From NCBI GenBank assembly GCA_009859145.1, contig VRVR01000012.1, forward strand, positions 1-64,000: a stretch of 64,000 nucleotides of DNA. The letters run 5' to 3'. Positions 44,414-54,065 of the stretch are shown here, in pieces. Made by a program: the position numbers and the translations under genes. Position 1 is the first letter of the stretch; every line of letters begins with the position of its first letter. The DNA is from Andalucia godoyi. Taxonomy: Eukaryota > Discoba > Jakobea > Jakobida > Andaluciidae. The notes below the pieces were generated by a model. It was not told where the DNA came from, did not search any database, and saw nothing but the letters and a program-made list of their open reading frames with translations.

Positions 44414-44764
44414 AGTGGGGCGATAGACTTGCGTTGTGAACACCAGCAAGTTCGGCATCATTTCGACGTTTACTGACGAATTGTAGCACATTTACTTTTT
44501 TCTCTCTTCATTATTCACTGGTTTTTTTTCTTTCTTCTTTTTTGTCTTCTTCACCATCATCATCTTTCCCCCCCCCCCCTTTTTTTTTTCCTTGTCCGTT
44601 CTGCGGATTTTGAAGGGGAAAAAGATGGGTATATATGGTTTAGTGGCATCATGGAGTTTCTTTTGGTGGGTGGAAAGAGGATTGACGGTCTCTCACTCGT
44701 TGAGAGGAGAAGAGAAGAAACAAAGCCATCCGCAACCCAGGATAAGAGAGAGCACGGCTGCGAA
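44414..44764. other. Convergent intergenic region ING / VMP1
   Basis: Contains a pyrimidine run with C9 and T10 at about 44570-44592. No gene is visible. The two neighbours end towards each other. Confidence 0.4.
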
Positions 44765-46609
44765 CTATGCAGTCTTCTTGAGGATTGTTGCCAGCTCATG
44801 GAGCTCGTGGTCGTCCTTTCTTTTCTGGCGGTTCTGCGCAATCGTATCGATCAGCGCGATGACGAACATGGTTACAAGAAGGCCGAGGAGAACCTGCCAG
44901 GCTTGTGCAAGCATGGATTCCGTCTGTTCACCGCGAGAAGTATTGCTGGGATCAAACTTTGCTCGCTCCTTCTCCAGCAAAGCATGGACGCTCCTTGCTG
45001 CTGCTGGTGCGTATTCGGACAACAAGGACATGACCCATTCGACAGTCTTGTGACGGAACAAGAAGATCACGAACCCAGCCTGCATATTCGACTTGAAAAG
45101 TGCTTTTCCAACAGCTGTGGCTCCAAAGAAGACAAGAAACGGAACGCCGTTCGTTCCGCATGCTAGCCCAGCCGCATCAAACAAGGGATTCGGTATCGAG
45201 GCAAACAACATGATGGTAAAGAATGTCAATCGTCCTTCTACAAGCTTCTCCACACGATCGGAAAAGGCAGCAATCCAGGACTTCTGTTCAACATGTCCGT
45301 TAGCAGCCTGTGCAGCCAACTCATCTTCCTCGTCTGCATCATCCGAGCGAGATCCACGAGCGAAAAAGTACGGCGGGAGCTCTCCAATTGCAGTTCCAAA
45401 GCCCCATGCAAGTGCCATCGGAAGCACCTTGAGCCACAGCGAAGCAAACGACAAATCCACGTCCTTATCTTGGACGCCACCTGGGCAGCGAAACTTCGTC
45501 TTGCCAACCATGTCAAAATCCAAGTTGCCACAGGCAGCAGCGGCAAGCGAGAACTCTGCAATGTACGGACCGAGATTCAGCAGGAATGTATGAAGACCAA
45601 AGCCGAAACCGACCGATGACAGAATGCCAAGAAACACCCATTCGGAGAGATCTACCGCATACGAAATTTCATACGCATGAGTATCGTAGAATCCGCGATT
45701 CAACGCATAGGAATGGATTCCAGAGGTGAGTGCAAGAGCGAGCAACACCAGCAACAAATGTTTCACGAGAATGGAGGAAAACGCGCAGATCCACTCTACC
45801 AACACTTCAATGCAGAGTCCAACGGTTTTGAACGGTGTCCGAAGCACGCCAATCTGCTTGCGCTTCTCTCGGAACATTCGTGAGTGGGCAGGAAACTGCT
45901 TGTGCACACTAGTCTCTCTTGGACTCTCCTGCTGTTCCTGCTGCTGCTGCTGCTGTTGTTGTTGTTGTTGCTGTTGCTGTTGCTGTTGTTGCCGTTCCGT
46001 CGCCGCCGCAGGCCACGCATTCGAGGAGTTTGGAATCTGAGACTTTGTAATTTTCAGTGCCTCGGCTTCAATTGCGGCGATCGCATTTTCAGAAGCTTGG
46101 TGCACAGGAGACGCGCCCAGAGAAGTTCCCAAATAACGAAATGGCGATCCTCGAGACGGCGAATTTGTAGATGTCTCTGAAAGCACCATAGACGGCTGAT
46201 CCAGCGCAGGTCTCGAAAACGGACTTGAAGCGCGCGACGAATGTGGCGATCCAGCCAATGGGGAGTCTAGCAGTGCTGATGGAGTGAGCGGACGGTCACC
46301 TGTCACACGCTGACTCGCAGTCTGGCTGAGACTCTGACTCGCATTCTGACTTTGGCTGGATTGGCGGAACGCTTCAATTCGAGCAATGACATCAGATTTT
46401 TTTCCATAAACAGGAAGGCTGTATGCGCGACAGACGTCCTGCAGATCCTTCAAAAGGAGATCTCCCAACGGAATCGCTTGATGATGGTCCAAAGCAGCAG
46501 CAGCAACAGCAGCAGAGGCCGAAGACGAAGACGAAGACGACGTCGAAGATGCGGAAGACTCCTTACGAAGCCTACGAACCGGACCGGGAGATCGTCCAAT
46601 TCCACTCAT
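44765..46609 (-). CDS. VMP1: VMP1-like autophagy protein with N-terminal SAP domain
   Basis: A 614-residue protein whose C-terminal 340 residues are VMP1, the multi-span ER scramblase of autophagy (DedA-like fold): GLHTFLLNLGPYIAEFSLAA, GFGTAIGELPPYFFARGSRS and NPLFDAAGLACGTNGVPFLV are family signatures. In front lies an extension of about 240 residues with a SAP motif at 49-83 (LLLKDLQDVCRAYSLPVYGK), Ser-rich linkers and a poly-Gln run of about 20 (near 205-226, partly CAG/CAA). Human VMP1 has 406 residues and no SAP motif. SAP motifs bind DNA or RNA, so their role in an ER protein is unexplained. The frame is unbroken and begins at ATG 46609. Confidence 0.88.
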   Translation of the reverse strand: MSGIGRSPGPVRRLRKESSASSTSSSSSSSASAAVAAAALDHHQAIPLGDLLLKDLQDVCRAYSLPVYGKKSDVIARIEAFRQSSQSQNASQSLSQTASQRVTGDRPLTPSALLDSPLAGSPHSSRASSPFSRPALDQPSMVLSETSTNSPSRGSPFRYLGTSLGASPVHQASENAIAAIEAEALKITKSQIPNSSNAWPAAATERQQQQQQQQQQQQQQQQQQEQQESPRETSVHKQFPAHSRMFREKRKQIGVLRTPFKTVGLCIEVLVEWICAFSSILVKHLLLVLLALALTSGIHSYALNRGFYDTHAYEISYAVDLSEWVFLGILSSVGFGFGLHTFLLNLGPYIAEFSLAAAACGNLDFDMVGKTKFRCPGGVQDKDVDLSFASLWLKVLPMALAWGFGTAIGELPPYFFARGSRSDDADEEDELAAQAANGHVEQKSWIAAFSDRVEKLVEGRLTFFTIMLFASIPNPLFDAAGLACGTNGVPFLVFFGATAVGKALFKSNMQAGFVIFLFRHKTVEWVMSLLSEYAPAAARSVHALLEKERAKFDPSNTSRGEQTESMLAQAWQVLLGLLVTMFVIALIDTIAQNRQKRKDDHELHELATILKKTA

Positions 46610-47069
46610 GTATAATCACGCGCTGATCCCCGTTCCTCCTAGACTGCAATACAGAAACTCTCTTATTTTTAAAATTCCTTTTTTTCCTTTTTTTTTTTTT
46701 TCTTTTTCTTTTTTTATTTTATTAAATAACGAACACAAATATATAAAAATAATAGATACAGCGTTCCCGAAAACAATGTGAAAACGAAGTGCAAAAATCC
46801 CAAAGGTGCAGCACAGAAGGAGAGAGTCGTTTTTTTATTAAATGGCATCCGGCGAGGAATTGATGCTTGATCCTAGGTGTTCTGGCTTATAGAGACGCCT
46901 GTCTTTTCGCTCTTGCTCGTCGATCCATTTCGTCCGTTTCCTTTCACGGTTTTCGTTTTTCTTTTTTTTGTTCTTGTTTTTGTTTTTGTTTTTGTTTTTG
47001 TTTTTCCGTTGGTGGTGGTTGGTGGTTGTTTGCGTGTGGGCTGATTGACTGTTTGACGGAAAAGGAAGG
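46610..47069. promoter_or_regulatory. Divergent promoter VMP1 / MAK16
   Basis: T-rich tract at 46680-46730 and (TTTTTG)n-like repeat at 46970-47005 just before the MAK16 start, about 80 bp from the ATG. No gene is visible. The promoter role is inferred from the head-to-head layout. Confidence 0.5.
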
Positions 47070-47978
47070 ATGTCGGACGAAGTGGTTTGGCAGATCATCA
47101 ATCACGGGTTCTGCTCGTTCAAATCCAAGACTAAGACGCAGACGTTTTGCCGAAACCCGTATAATGTGTCTGGTCTTTGTCTGCGATCTGCGTGTCCGTT
47201 GGCGAATTCAAAGTATGCGACGATTATTGAGAAGAATGGCGTGTGTTTCTTGTACATCAAGACCATCGAAAGAGCACATCTGCCGCGAGATTTGTGGGAA
47301 AAGATCAAACTGCCTGCGAACTACTCAGCGGCGTTGCAGATTGTGGACTCGCAACTGCAGTACTTTTCAAAGTATCTGAAGCACAAATGCAAGCAACGGT
47401 TGACCAAGATGCACCAGTACTTGATCAGAATGCGAAAACTGCAGCTTAAGACGCATGAGAAGCTGACGAGAATCAACAAGAAGGAGGAACGCGTCGAGAA
47501 GAAAAAGGAGGAAAAGGCTGAAAAGGCTGCGCTGGTCGAGAAAGCCATTGAAAAGGAGCTCCTGGAAAGATTGCGGCAGGGTACCTATGGAGATATTTAC
47601 AACTTCCCGACGAAGGTCTTTGAAAAGGCACTTGACGAGGACGAGGAGGAGCTGGAGAACGAGAACGAGGACGAGGATCAAGAAGAAGAGCTGGAATACG
47701 TGGAAGACGATGAAGACGTGGAGTTTGACGATGATATGGAAGACATGCAGCTTGGAATCGATGATGAAGATGATGCGCAGGATGACAGTGATGATGAAGA
47801 GGAGGAAGCGTCCGAATCCGAGTCGGAAGATGAAGAAGAAAACGACAAGGTTACCCGAAGAAGGGTGGTCCTTAAGAAACCGTTACCGAAGCGACCGCGT
47901 CTGGCTTCTGTCAAGCCCCGTGGACGGGTTGAGATTGAGTATGAACAAGAACGTGAATCCGAGTACGCAAAACACTAA
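47070..47978 (+). CDS. MAK16: MAK16 ribosome-biogenesis protein
   Basis: A 302-residue protein. The N-terminal part matches the conserved Mak16 domain: DEVVWQIINHGFCSFKSKTK, FCRNPYNVSGLCLRSACPLA with zinc-binding cysteines, and ATIIEKNGVCFLYIKTIERA. The middle is basic and helical. The C-terminal 100 residues are extremely acidic (EEELENENEDEDQEEE) and end in a basic block. Mak16 acts in 60S pre-ribosome assembly in the nucleolus with Rpf1. The start ATG 47070 fits the family, which begins only a few residues before this conserved block. Confidence 0.95.
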   Translation: MSDEVVWQIINHGFCSFKSKTKTQTFCRNPYNVSGLCLRSACPLANSKYATIIEKNGVCFLYIKTIERAHLPRDLWEKIKLPANYSAALQIVDSQLQYFSKYLKHKCKQRLTKMHQYLIRMRKLQLKTHEKLTRINKKEERVEKKKEEKAEKAALVEKAIEKELLERLRQGTYGDIYNFPTKVFEKALDEDEEELENENEDEDQEEELEYVEDDEDVEFDDDMEDMQLGIDDEDDAQDDSDDEEEEASESESEDEEENDKVTRRRVVLKKPLPKRPRLASVKPRGRVEIEYEQERESEYAKH

Positions 47979-48284
47979 GGGTAAGCGACACTGGCTCGAG
48001 GCAGCATGTTTTCCTTCCTTCCTTTTTTGCTTCTTACTCCTCTTGCAATACTGTACACATGGACCTGTTTTTTTTTTTGTTGTCATTCAATCGTCATTCT
48101 TAAGCAATTGTGATTTAACACATTAGAAATAATAAAAGATCAAAAATCAAGAAGAAGAAGGAAGGTGATCGTCCTCGTGGTGTGTGTGTGCGTGTGTGTG
48201 TATGTGTGTGTTTGATTTACTGTATCATATGAAAATTCTTCGTGCGGAAGCAAGTGACAGCAATGCTGGCTTGTGTTGGATGGA
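47979..48284. other. Convergent intergenic region MAK16 / syntaxin
   Basis: AATAAA at about 48129-48134 for MAK16 and a (GT)n tract around 48180-48210 near the SNARE gene stop. No gene is visible. Confidence 0.45.
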
Positions 48285-49052
48285 TCACTTTCCTAGTCGG
48301 AAGAGGAGAATGAGAAGCCCGAGGAGAACAGCACACAAAAGAATGATGCAACAAATCTTGCCCTTGTCCTGGGCATCTTTGAGCACCTTCGCCGCCTTTC
48401 TCATATTGGCCTTCAGCCTGGATGATGTGGACTCGACATTGCGATCAAGCTCATCAATCATTACCTTTTGCGTATTCAACTCGTCGTGGATCTGGTTTCC
48501 AATCTGGCTTATTCTCGATACCGCACCATGCAACTCATCGAGATCCTGGTCCTGATCTCGAATAATCTGTTCCTGGCGCTGCACTTCTCCTCTGACAAAT
48601 CTCTCATTATCCTGCACTCCCAGTCGGTCCATTCTATCATCGTCAGTCATAGCCCCTCCAAGCGCACCTGCACCCGCACCCGCAGCCCCTTTGGCTCCCA
48701 TAAGCGCATTTCTCTTCTGCGAAGTTTGCTTGAGCAGCACATCGTTCATCTCCCGAATCATCTTTTTCTTTTCCGCAATAAACGACTTTCGCTTCTTCAC
48801 CTCATCATCAGAAATGTTAAACTTCACGCGATTCGACTCGACAATGGTCATTGCCTCGTCCAAATCCCCAAGATCAAGCTCGACTGTCTTCAGCTGCTTC
48901 TTCAAATCCACTGAAATCCGCTCATACTCGGGATTCCCAGACGTATTTCCAGATTCAACAAGCGACTGGAACCGCTCATACAGCTTCTTGGCACTCTGCG
49001 ACCCCGACTCGACTTCATCCTTGACTAGATAGAACGGATCCTGTGCTGCCAT
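48285..49052 (-). CDS. STX6: Syntaxin-6/Tlg1-type Qc-SNARE
   Basis: 255 residues. The N-terminal start AAQDPFYLVKDEVESGSQSA is the syntaxin-6 N-terminal domain signature, followed by its three-helix bundle. An Ala/Gly-rich linker (GAAGAGAGALGGA) leads to the SNARE motif (about 165-228: RDQDQDLDELHGAVSRISQI and then NQIHDELNTQKVMIDELDRN), with the central Gln in ELNTQKVM. The C-terminal anchor is ICCIILLCAVLLGLLILLF. Syntaxin-6 proteins act in trans-Golgi and endosome fusion. ATG 49052 starts at the conserved N-terminus. Confidence 0.93.
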   Translation of the reverse strand: MAAQDPFYLVKDEVESGSQSAKKLYERFQSLVESGNTSGNPEYERISVDLKKQLKTVELDLGDLDEAMTIVESNRVKFNISDDEVKKRKSFIAEKKKMIREMNDVLLKQTSQKRNALMGAKGAAGAGAGALGGAMTDDDRMDRLGVQDNERFVRGEVQRQEQIIRDQDQDLDELHGAVSRISQIGNQIHDELNTQKVMIDELDRNVESTSSRLKANMRKAAKVLKDAQDKGKICCIILLCAVLLGLLILLFRLGK

Positions 49053-49173
49053 CCTGTCTCAATCCCCACAACTACCGATTCTCTAACTCTCTCTGACTAC
49101 GCCGAATATTACTCACCAGCTACACAACAGAAGTAAAAGCAACAACAACAATAACAACAATAACAACAACAAC

Positions 49174-49229
<56 letters not shown>

Positions 49230-49865
49230 AATGTATGTATGCTATCCGTAGCAGATTCTCGTCAGCCACGCAATCCAAAGAACGAGAGAAACCAAAACCA
49301 AAACAGCTCGAGTCACCAAAAAAAGTAGCATCGGACATAGGCAAGCTTTGTGTACAGCAGTCGGCTCCCCAAACTTGCCCGGAAAGCATATTATGACACT
49401 TGAGTCCCATGAGTTCTTGTGTTAAGACAGAGGTTGAAGCGATGGAATGGAAGCCGTTGCCACTTATTGCGATATGATGAAGCAATCTAAAGCGCACGCA
49501 AACAAAAAAACCACTGCCACGCGCCATGCGCATGCGTTTATTATCTTAAGCAACTCCGTCACACGATGCCCGATTCGTTTCGCCCCATTTTGGTCATAAA
49601 ATCCCTATATAAATACGCCACCGCGTTGCATTATGCATGTTGTTGGGTTGCAGCATTGATTATGGATGATCAGCGGTGATTATCAGTGGCTAGTGTACAA
49701 TGTAGGCGAAAGCAGAAGTTTTTCTCTTTTTATGGGATTTTTTTGATTTGATATTTTTTTTCTTTATTTTTTTATATATTATTTTTTTTGCACTCCATTG
49801 TTCTTTGTTTCCTTCGCTTTGTTGCTGGCTGGGAGGTGGCATTCCTCCTCGAATGTTTGGTTGTC
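49053..49865. promoter_or_regulatory. Divergent region SNARE / Pol X with a (TAA)n microsatellite
   Basis: A triplet microsatellite (AAC then TAA) at about 49137-49228 lies just 5' of the SNARE gene on the plus strand. A very T-rich stretch at 49738-49788 adjoins the Pol X start. The region 49235-49735 has no recognisable gene or repeat. A TATATAAATA string sits at 49605-49614. Confidence 0.5.
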
Positions 49866-51722
49866 ATGAAGCGGAGTCGTTCAGAGATTGACGAACAGAC
49901 TTCCGGAAGTGACACTCGCGATGCAGAAACTGGACAATCGTCCACGGCCTCTAAGTTATCGAAACGAGTGGCTCAGGAGATCGACGCATCTAACACATCT
50001 CCCGCTTCCGCTGCAGAATCTGCAAATGCTATAATAAACAGACCACCGTCGTCGTCGTCGTCGTCGTCGTCATCGATGTTGTTTGAAGGGATCTGTGGAG
50101 TGCTTTGCGCTGGTGGAGAGTTTGGGATGAAACAAATTGACATTTTGAAGAAGCGGATGGTGGAGCGCGGTGCTGTGGTCAAGGATGATATGGACGCAGA
50201 TGTGCAGTATGTGTTTGCGGATGTTCGAGACGTGAGACTGCTGTGCGAAACGCTCAAGATCAAGGAACTCCGAGAAGATGTTCACATTGTGAGCCCTGCT
50301 TGGATCCAATGCTGCTTGCGAGAAGGCGAGATCTCGCCGACTGTCGCGTATGAACTGCAGCGAACCAAGAGTGAGCATGCTCCTTTGGCTGGACCGGGGT
50401 CTGCTGGAACAGCAGGTGGAAAGGGTTCTGCGACCCCGAGTCCGTCCAAGGCAGTGCGAAAGACGGCTGCAGCATGCGGTACACTTGTCCACAGTACTGG
50501 ATCTCCGATTCGCGATCCTGATGTGATTGAGACCCTCCAGCAGCGGGACAGGGAAGGTGCACAAGTATCTGGAAATGAAAGCGAGGAGGAGCATGCGGGC
50601 GTGGTTGGAACAAGCAATCGCGGCATCAGTGCTGCTGGTGCCTCCGGTACTCCATCAAGGTCTCCGGGAAAACGAAAATGGAATTCGCGCGCTTTTGATC
50701 CTCTTCGGAATGACACAAGGGGACTCGTGCTGAACCTCCCCCTGGTTCAAGAACTGGAAGCGCTTGAAAAGATCTACAAGGACACGTCTGACGAGTATCG
50801 GGCAATGAGCTATTCCAAGGCATGTAGAGCGATTGAGAATTCAGGCGTAAGGATCGAGTCCGGAGAACAGGCATCGAAGCTGTTCGGCATCGGTTCAAAG
50901 ATTGCGAGAAGAATTGACGAATTCTTGGCGACAGGAAAGATCCAGAAAAGGATTGAGATGGAAAACAGCGAGCAAATCCGCGCTATCCGCTTGTTCCAGA
51001 CGATCCATGGAGTCGGTGCAGAAACGGCCACAAATTGGTTCATGCGAGGTCTTCGGACCATCGAGGATATTCGAAAACATCCAGAACTACTGACGACAAC
51101 ACAGGCTCTCGCACTTTCGCACTGGGAAGACATGCAGCTGAAGATTCCCAGAGAAGAGGTTGATTTGATTGAATGCATTATTCGAAAGTACTCGTTACTG
51201 GTTCGGCCGAGAATGATTGTGCGGTGCTGCGGCTCGTTTCGTAGGGGCCGCACGATGTGCGGTGATGCGGATTTCATCATTTCCCCGGCGCAGCCAAACC
51301 ACCCTCCAATCGACGGGTTCTTATCGGCGCTCGTTGCGAAACTCCGAAGTGTAGGCTTCATGAAAGAGGAAATCCGCTCCATGTCATTTGCCAATCACGA
51401 TCCAGAAGACTCCGAAACATTCATGGGTTTTTGCCAAGTCACGCCCACTGGTCCGTTCCGACGAATCGACATCAAGGTGTATCCCTACCACCAGTATCCC
51501 TCGGCCATTCTGTACTTCACGGGATCCACCTATCTCAACCGTGCGATGCGACTGAAGGCAGATCGAATGGGATACTACCTGAGCGACAGGGGTCTGTTTC
51601 GCTGCAAACGAGACACGAACGGCGATCCCATGGACATGGAGCGCATCGAATGCCTGAACGAGCGCGAGCTCTTTGACGCCCTCGAAATCGACTACTTGGT
51701 ACCAGAAGACCGGGATTCGTAG
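49866..51722 (+). CDS. POLL: DNA polymerase X family (Pol lambda/Pol4-like) with BRCT
   Basis: 618 residues. The BRCT domain lies at about 71-165 (MLFEGICGVLCAGGEFGMKQ, then VHIVSPAWIQCCLREGE). A Ser/Pro-rich linker precedes the 8-kDa lyase domain (about 285-355, with KACRAIENSGVRIESGEQAS and KLFGIGSKIARRIDEF). The fingers and palm follow: GSFRRGRTMCGDADFIIS holds catalytic D467 and D469, RRIDIKVYPYHQYPSAILYF holds D535, and YFTGSTYLNRAMR is the sugar-selection motif. This order matches Pol lambda, used in base-excision repair and end joining. ATG 49866 gives MKRSRSEID with a possible nuclear signal; an earlier GTG-like open frame is ignored. Confidence 0.95.
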   Translation: MKRSRSEIDEQTSGSDTRDAETGQSSTASKLSKRVAQEIDASNTSPASAAESANAIINRPPSSSSSSSSSMLFEGICGVLCAGGEFGMKQIDILKKRMVERGAVVKDDMDADVQYVFADVRDVRLLCETLKIKELREDVHIVSPAWIQCCLREGEISPTVAYELQRTKSEHAPLAGPGSAGTAGGKGSATPSPSKAVRKTAAACGTLVHSTGSPIRDPDVIETLQQRDREGAQVSGNESEEEHAGVVGTSNRGISAAGASGTPSRSPGKRKWNSRAFDPLRNDTRGLVLNLPLVQELEALEKIYKDTSDEYRAMSYSKACRAIENSGVRIESGEQASKLFGIGSKIARRIDEFLATGKIQKRIEMENSEQIRAIRLFQTIHGVGAETATNWFMRGLRTIEDIRKHPELLTTTQALALSHWEDMQLKIPREEVDLIECIIRKYSLLVRPRMIVRCCGSFRRGRTMCGDADFIISPAQPNHPPIDGFLSALVAKLRSVGFMKEEIRSMSFANHDPEDSETFMGFCQVTPTGPFRRIDIKVYPYHQYPSAILYFTGSTYLNRAMRLKADRMGYYLSDRGLFRCKRDTNGDPMDMERIECLNERELFDALEIDYLVPEDRDS

Positions 51723-51969
51723 CCAACGATTCAGCATGATGCAGTCTAAGCACTGCATTGCAGAGCGCAGCCCGTGGGGAAAGCTGCCGGAAACCGGGTG
51801 CCAGTCTCTCAATATCATGCAACAGCCAATGTCCCAGCGCTGACTGCTCGTTTCCCCTTGCTGTCTCAAAAATAGCCACAGGAAATCTCCCGCCGTGAGC
51901 AAATTCACCGCGCATCGTCGCCATGCATGATTCGGTCGTTTGAAGAAGCGATCCAGATCCAGTCGCCAT
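51535..51969 (-). CDS. Possible orphan protein overlapping the Pol X 3' end antisense
   Basis: From ATG 51969 a minus-strand frame encodes 144 residues (MATGSGSLLQTTESCMATMR and onward, including HWLLHDIERLAPGFRQLS). The part outside the polymerase (51723-51969) has a protein-like composition. The rest mirrors the polymerase gene and may be open by chance. It would be head to head with the small gene at 52024 with only 54 bp between them. No domain is recognised. Confidence 0.3.
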   Translation of the reverse strand: MATGSGSLLQTTESCMATMRGEFAHGGRFPVAIFETARGNEQSALGHWLLHDIERLAPGFRQLSPRAALCNAVLRLHHAESLATNPGLLVPSSRFRGRQRARARSGIRCAPCPWDRRSCLVCSETDPCRSGSIPFDLPSVASHG

Positions 51970-52023
51970 CGTAATTTGTAGAAATCTTAATTTTTCACGT
52001 ACCCAAGCCCGCTCTTCGTGACG

Positions 52024-52299
52024 ATGACTGCCGTCGCGGCCGAAGTAAGCCGCCGTAAGATCCAGTGGGCGTACGTCCTTCCTATTCTCGGAGCGCCCGT
52101 GGCACACGTCCTCGTTTCCAACATCCGCAGAGCTCGCAAGCCACGGACGAGGACACTCCTTGTTTGGTCTGTCGTTGGCACAACTGCATTTGCAGTGCTC
52201 CAAAGACTGTGGTTGATGAACGACGCGGGATACCCCGGTGGCGAACGGGTGAAGCCGGAGCGTTTTGAGCACACCGATTCCTTATCTCTGGAGAAGTGA
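52024..52299 (+). CDS. Small membrane orphan protein (91 aa)
   Basis: ATG 52024. Begins MTAVAAEVSRRKIQWAYVLP with one hydrophobic helix (IQWAYVLPILGAPVAHVLVS) and a second (LLVWSVVGTTAFAVLQRLWL) separated by a basic loop KPRTRT, then a polar end. Two short membrane helices and a basic loop resemble small mitochondrial inner-membrane subunits, but no family is recognised. The frame is clean from a few bases upstream of the ATG. It converges with the small minus-strand gene at 52582-52818. Confidence 0.55.
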   Translation: MTAVAAEVSRRKIQWAYVLPILGAPVAHVLVSNIRRARKPRTRTLLVWSVVGTTAFAVLQRLWLMNDAGYPGGERVKPERFEHTDSLSLEK

Positions 52300-52581
52300 A
52301 GTGCCGACGCTGTCATCACCACCATTCCGCCTCTCCTCCAAGCATCGCATGCATGCCACAGATTATGATTATGATGATGATATGTACAGTCCATGTTGTT
52401 GAGCTGTCCCTCCGCCACTCCTACACAGCATAAATCATAATTGTATTTATTGATTCATAAACACAAGCCCGCGAGAAGAGACTACTTTTTTCCCGAATAA
52501 ACTATGCATACATGAAACCCCCAAAAGTACCAGCAATGTATTCTTCCTTTTTCTGCGGAAGCAACTCGAGATGGAGGCGGG

Positions 52582-52818
52582 TCATGTCTCGGGAGCAGAG
52601 AATCCAAATCGGTTTCCCAGCTTTTTCGCAAACGCTATCTTTCGGTCTTGAATCTTTGCAACATTCTCTCTGTACACGCGACTCCACTCGTCCGGATGCT
52701 CCAAAATGTACTCTAAATGCGCGCGATCGCTCGTCTCCGAGTGCACTGTCAAGTATCCCATCCCACCTACAAACGAAACCGCCGCAGCACATCGCACAAA
52801 AAGCCCAAAGTCTACCAT
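52582..52818 (-). CDS. Small orphan protein (78 aa), single membrane helix
   Basis: ATG 52818 opens MVDFGLFVRCAAAVSFVGGM, a short hydrophobic N-terminal segment, followed by an amphipathic charged helix (LEYILEHPDEWSRVYRENVA, then KIQDRKIAFAKKLGNRFG). The layout, a single N-terminal anchor and a charged soluble helix, is typical of small mitochondrial-complex accessory proteins. No family is recognised. The reading frame upstream is open through microsatellite DNA only. A 5' region of GT and GA repeats lies beyond. Confidence 0.5.
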   Translation of the reverse strand: MVDFGLFVRCAAAVSFVGGMGYLTVHSETSDRAHLEYILEHPDEWSRVYRENVAKIQDRKIAFAKKLGNRFGFSAPET

Positions 52819-52891
52819 TCGCGTCGTCGTCCTGACTACTGCATTCGACACTTGTCCACACATACATACATACACATACACACACACATAC

Positions 52892-52944
<53 letters not shown>

Positions 52945-53212
52945 CCTTGCGGTCGGTCGCTGGCTTCGAGCGGTTCCTCCTTCCTTTTGGAAATTCGGTA
53001 TGGTGTCTCTGGGTTTTGCCCACCCGGCAAAACTGGACTGCAAGTCGACAGTTGTCGACACCAATCACTGAACGTTAGCAAATGGGATCGTTTTTGTCTT
53101 GTTCATCGTTGGTTTTCCCTTAGTCTCAATTTTTCCTTTTCTCTTCACACTGACGAAAGCGGTACGAATTCTCTTTTTATTATTTTTTATTTTTAAAAAA
53201 ACACAAAACACA

Positions 53213-53243
<31 letters not shown>

Positions 53244-53417
53244 AGAAGAAGAAGAAGAAGAAGAAGAAGACATAGATATTCACATTAAGAGCAGAGATTG
53301 AGTAGTGTCTGATACAGGGTTCACAGACAACGAAAGAAGAAGCGTGGAAAGGCGTGGGGAAAAAACACGACAAAAGACACATTTCATTTGATAAGCAGCT
53401 GCGGATTAAAAAGCAAG
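52819..53417. promoter_or_regulatory. Divergent region with (CT)n and (ACAT)n repeats
   Basis: (ACATAC)n-like at 52859-52890, then pure (CT)n at about 52897-52938, then a mixed promoter-like stretch and a (GAA/AGA)n block at 53217-53270 close to the next start. The neighbours point away from each other. No other gene is seen. Confidence 0.5.
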
Positions 53418-54065
53418 ATGATTTCTGCAGCGTCGAATAGCTCCAACAGTGGTGGTAGTAGTAGTTCGATTTATGTGTGTCCGATATCGGGGTTCCGGAA
53501 TCTTGTACCTCGTCCACGGGAAGAGCGCCGAGCACTGAGCAACAAGGATCTTCTTGAGAAGCAGCGACTCGCGAATCGCAGGGAAGGTTTTTCAAGATAC
53601 CACGCGTCGACACAGCCAATTATGGTTCCAGATGCCGTTGCGGCTGGGTACTTGCCTGACGCGGATCGGTTCCATTCTGACACTGCGGGCGAAGAGAAGC
53701 GGAGAAGGGAGGCGCAGCTGCAGAAAAAACAGGTCCAGATGGATGCTACGCGGCAGGGAAGAGTGCAGAAGGAAGAGGATCGATGGAAACGAATGGACAT
53801 GAACGAAAAGGAGGAACAGCACCGATGGGATTCGCTGCGAGGAACATCAAAGAACAACATTTCTTCTGTTTCGTACGACGTCGTGTCGATGAAGTACCAT
53901 GAAAACGAATCAGGTCAACGACTGGTCAAGGAAGAGGAAATGCTCAAATACAAGGCCGCCGTTCGTGCACAGAGACTGTATGAAAAGTCCAGCTCACAGG
54001 TCGATCCAATCACCGGGCAGCAGGTCCCGCAGCGCGTCAACCTCCCAAACAAGCCGCATATGTAA
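53418..54065 (+). CDS. Conserved-looking eukaryotic protein of unknown function
   Basis: 215 residues from ATG 53418. After a Ser/Gly-rich start come STQPIMVPDAVAAGYLPDAD (about 71-90), a long charged helix with KEEDRWKRMDMNEKEEQHRW (about 118-140), and a C-terminal module SYDVVSMKYHENESGQRLVK, YKAAVRAQRLYEKSSS and DPITGQ. I recall a similar Y-D-x-(6)-Y ... R-A-x-x-L-x-x-K-S ... P-I/L-T-G pattern from uncharacterised protist and algal proteins, so it may be an old conserved family, but I cannot name it. The terminal M then TAA is followed directly by GTAAAC, and a further exon cannot be excluded. Confidence 0.75.
   Translation: MISAASNSSNSGGSSSSIYVCPISGFRNLVPRPREERRALSNKDLLEKQRLANRREGFSRYHASTQPIMVPDAVAAGYLPDADRFHSDTAGEEKRRREAQLQKKQVQMDATRQGRVQKEEDRWKRMDMNEKEEQHRWDSLRGTSKNNISSVSYDVVSMKYHENESGQRLVKEEEMLKYKAAVRAQRLYEKSSSQVDPITGQQVPQRVNLPNKPHM

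Noticed and set aside
52902-53064. N-terminal extension of the small 78-aa protein through the GA repeat
   Set aside because: It codes for alternating Arg/Glu and Val/Cys runs from a microsatellite with no ATG at its head. The ATG at 52818 is the sensible start.
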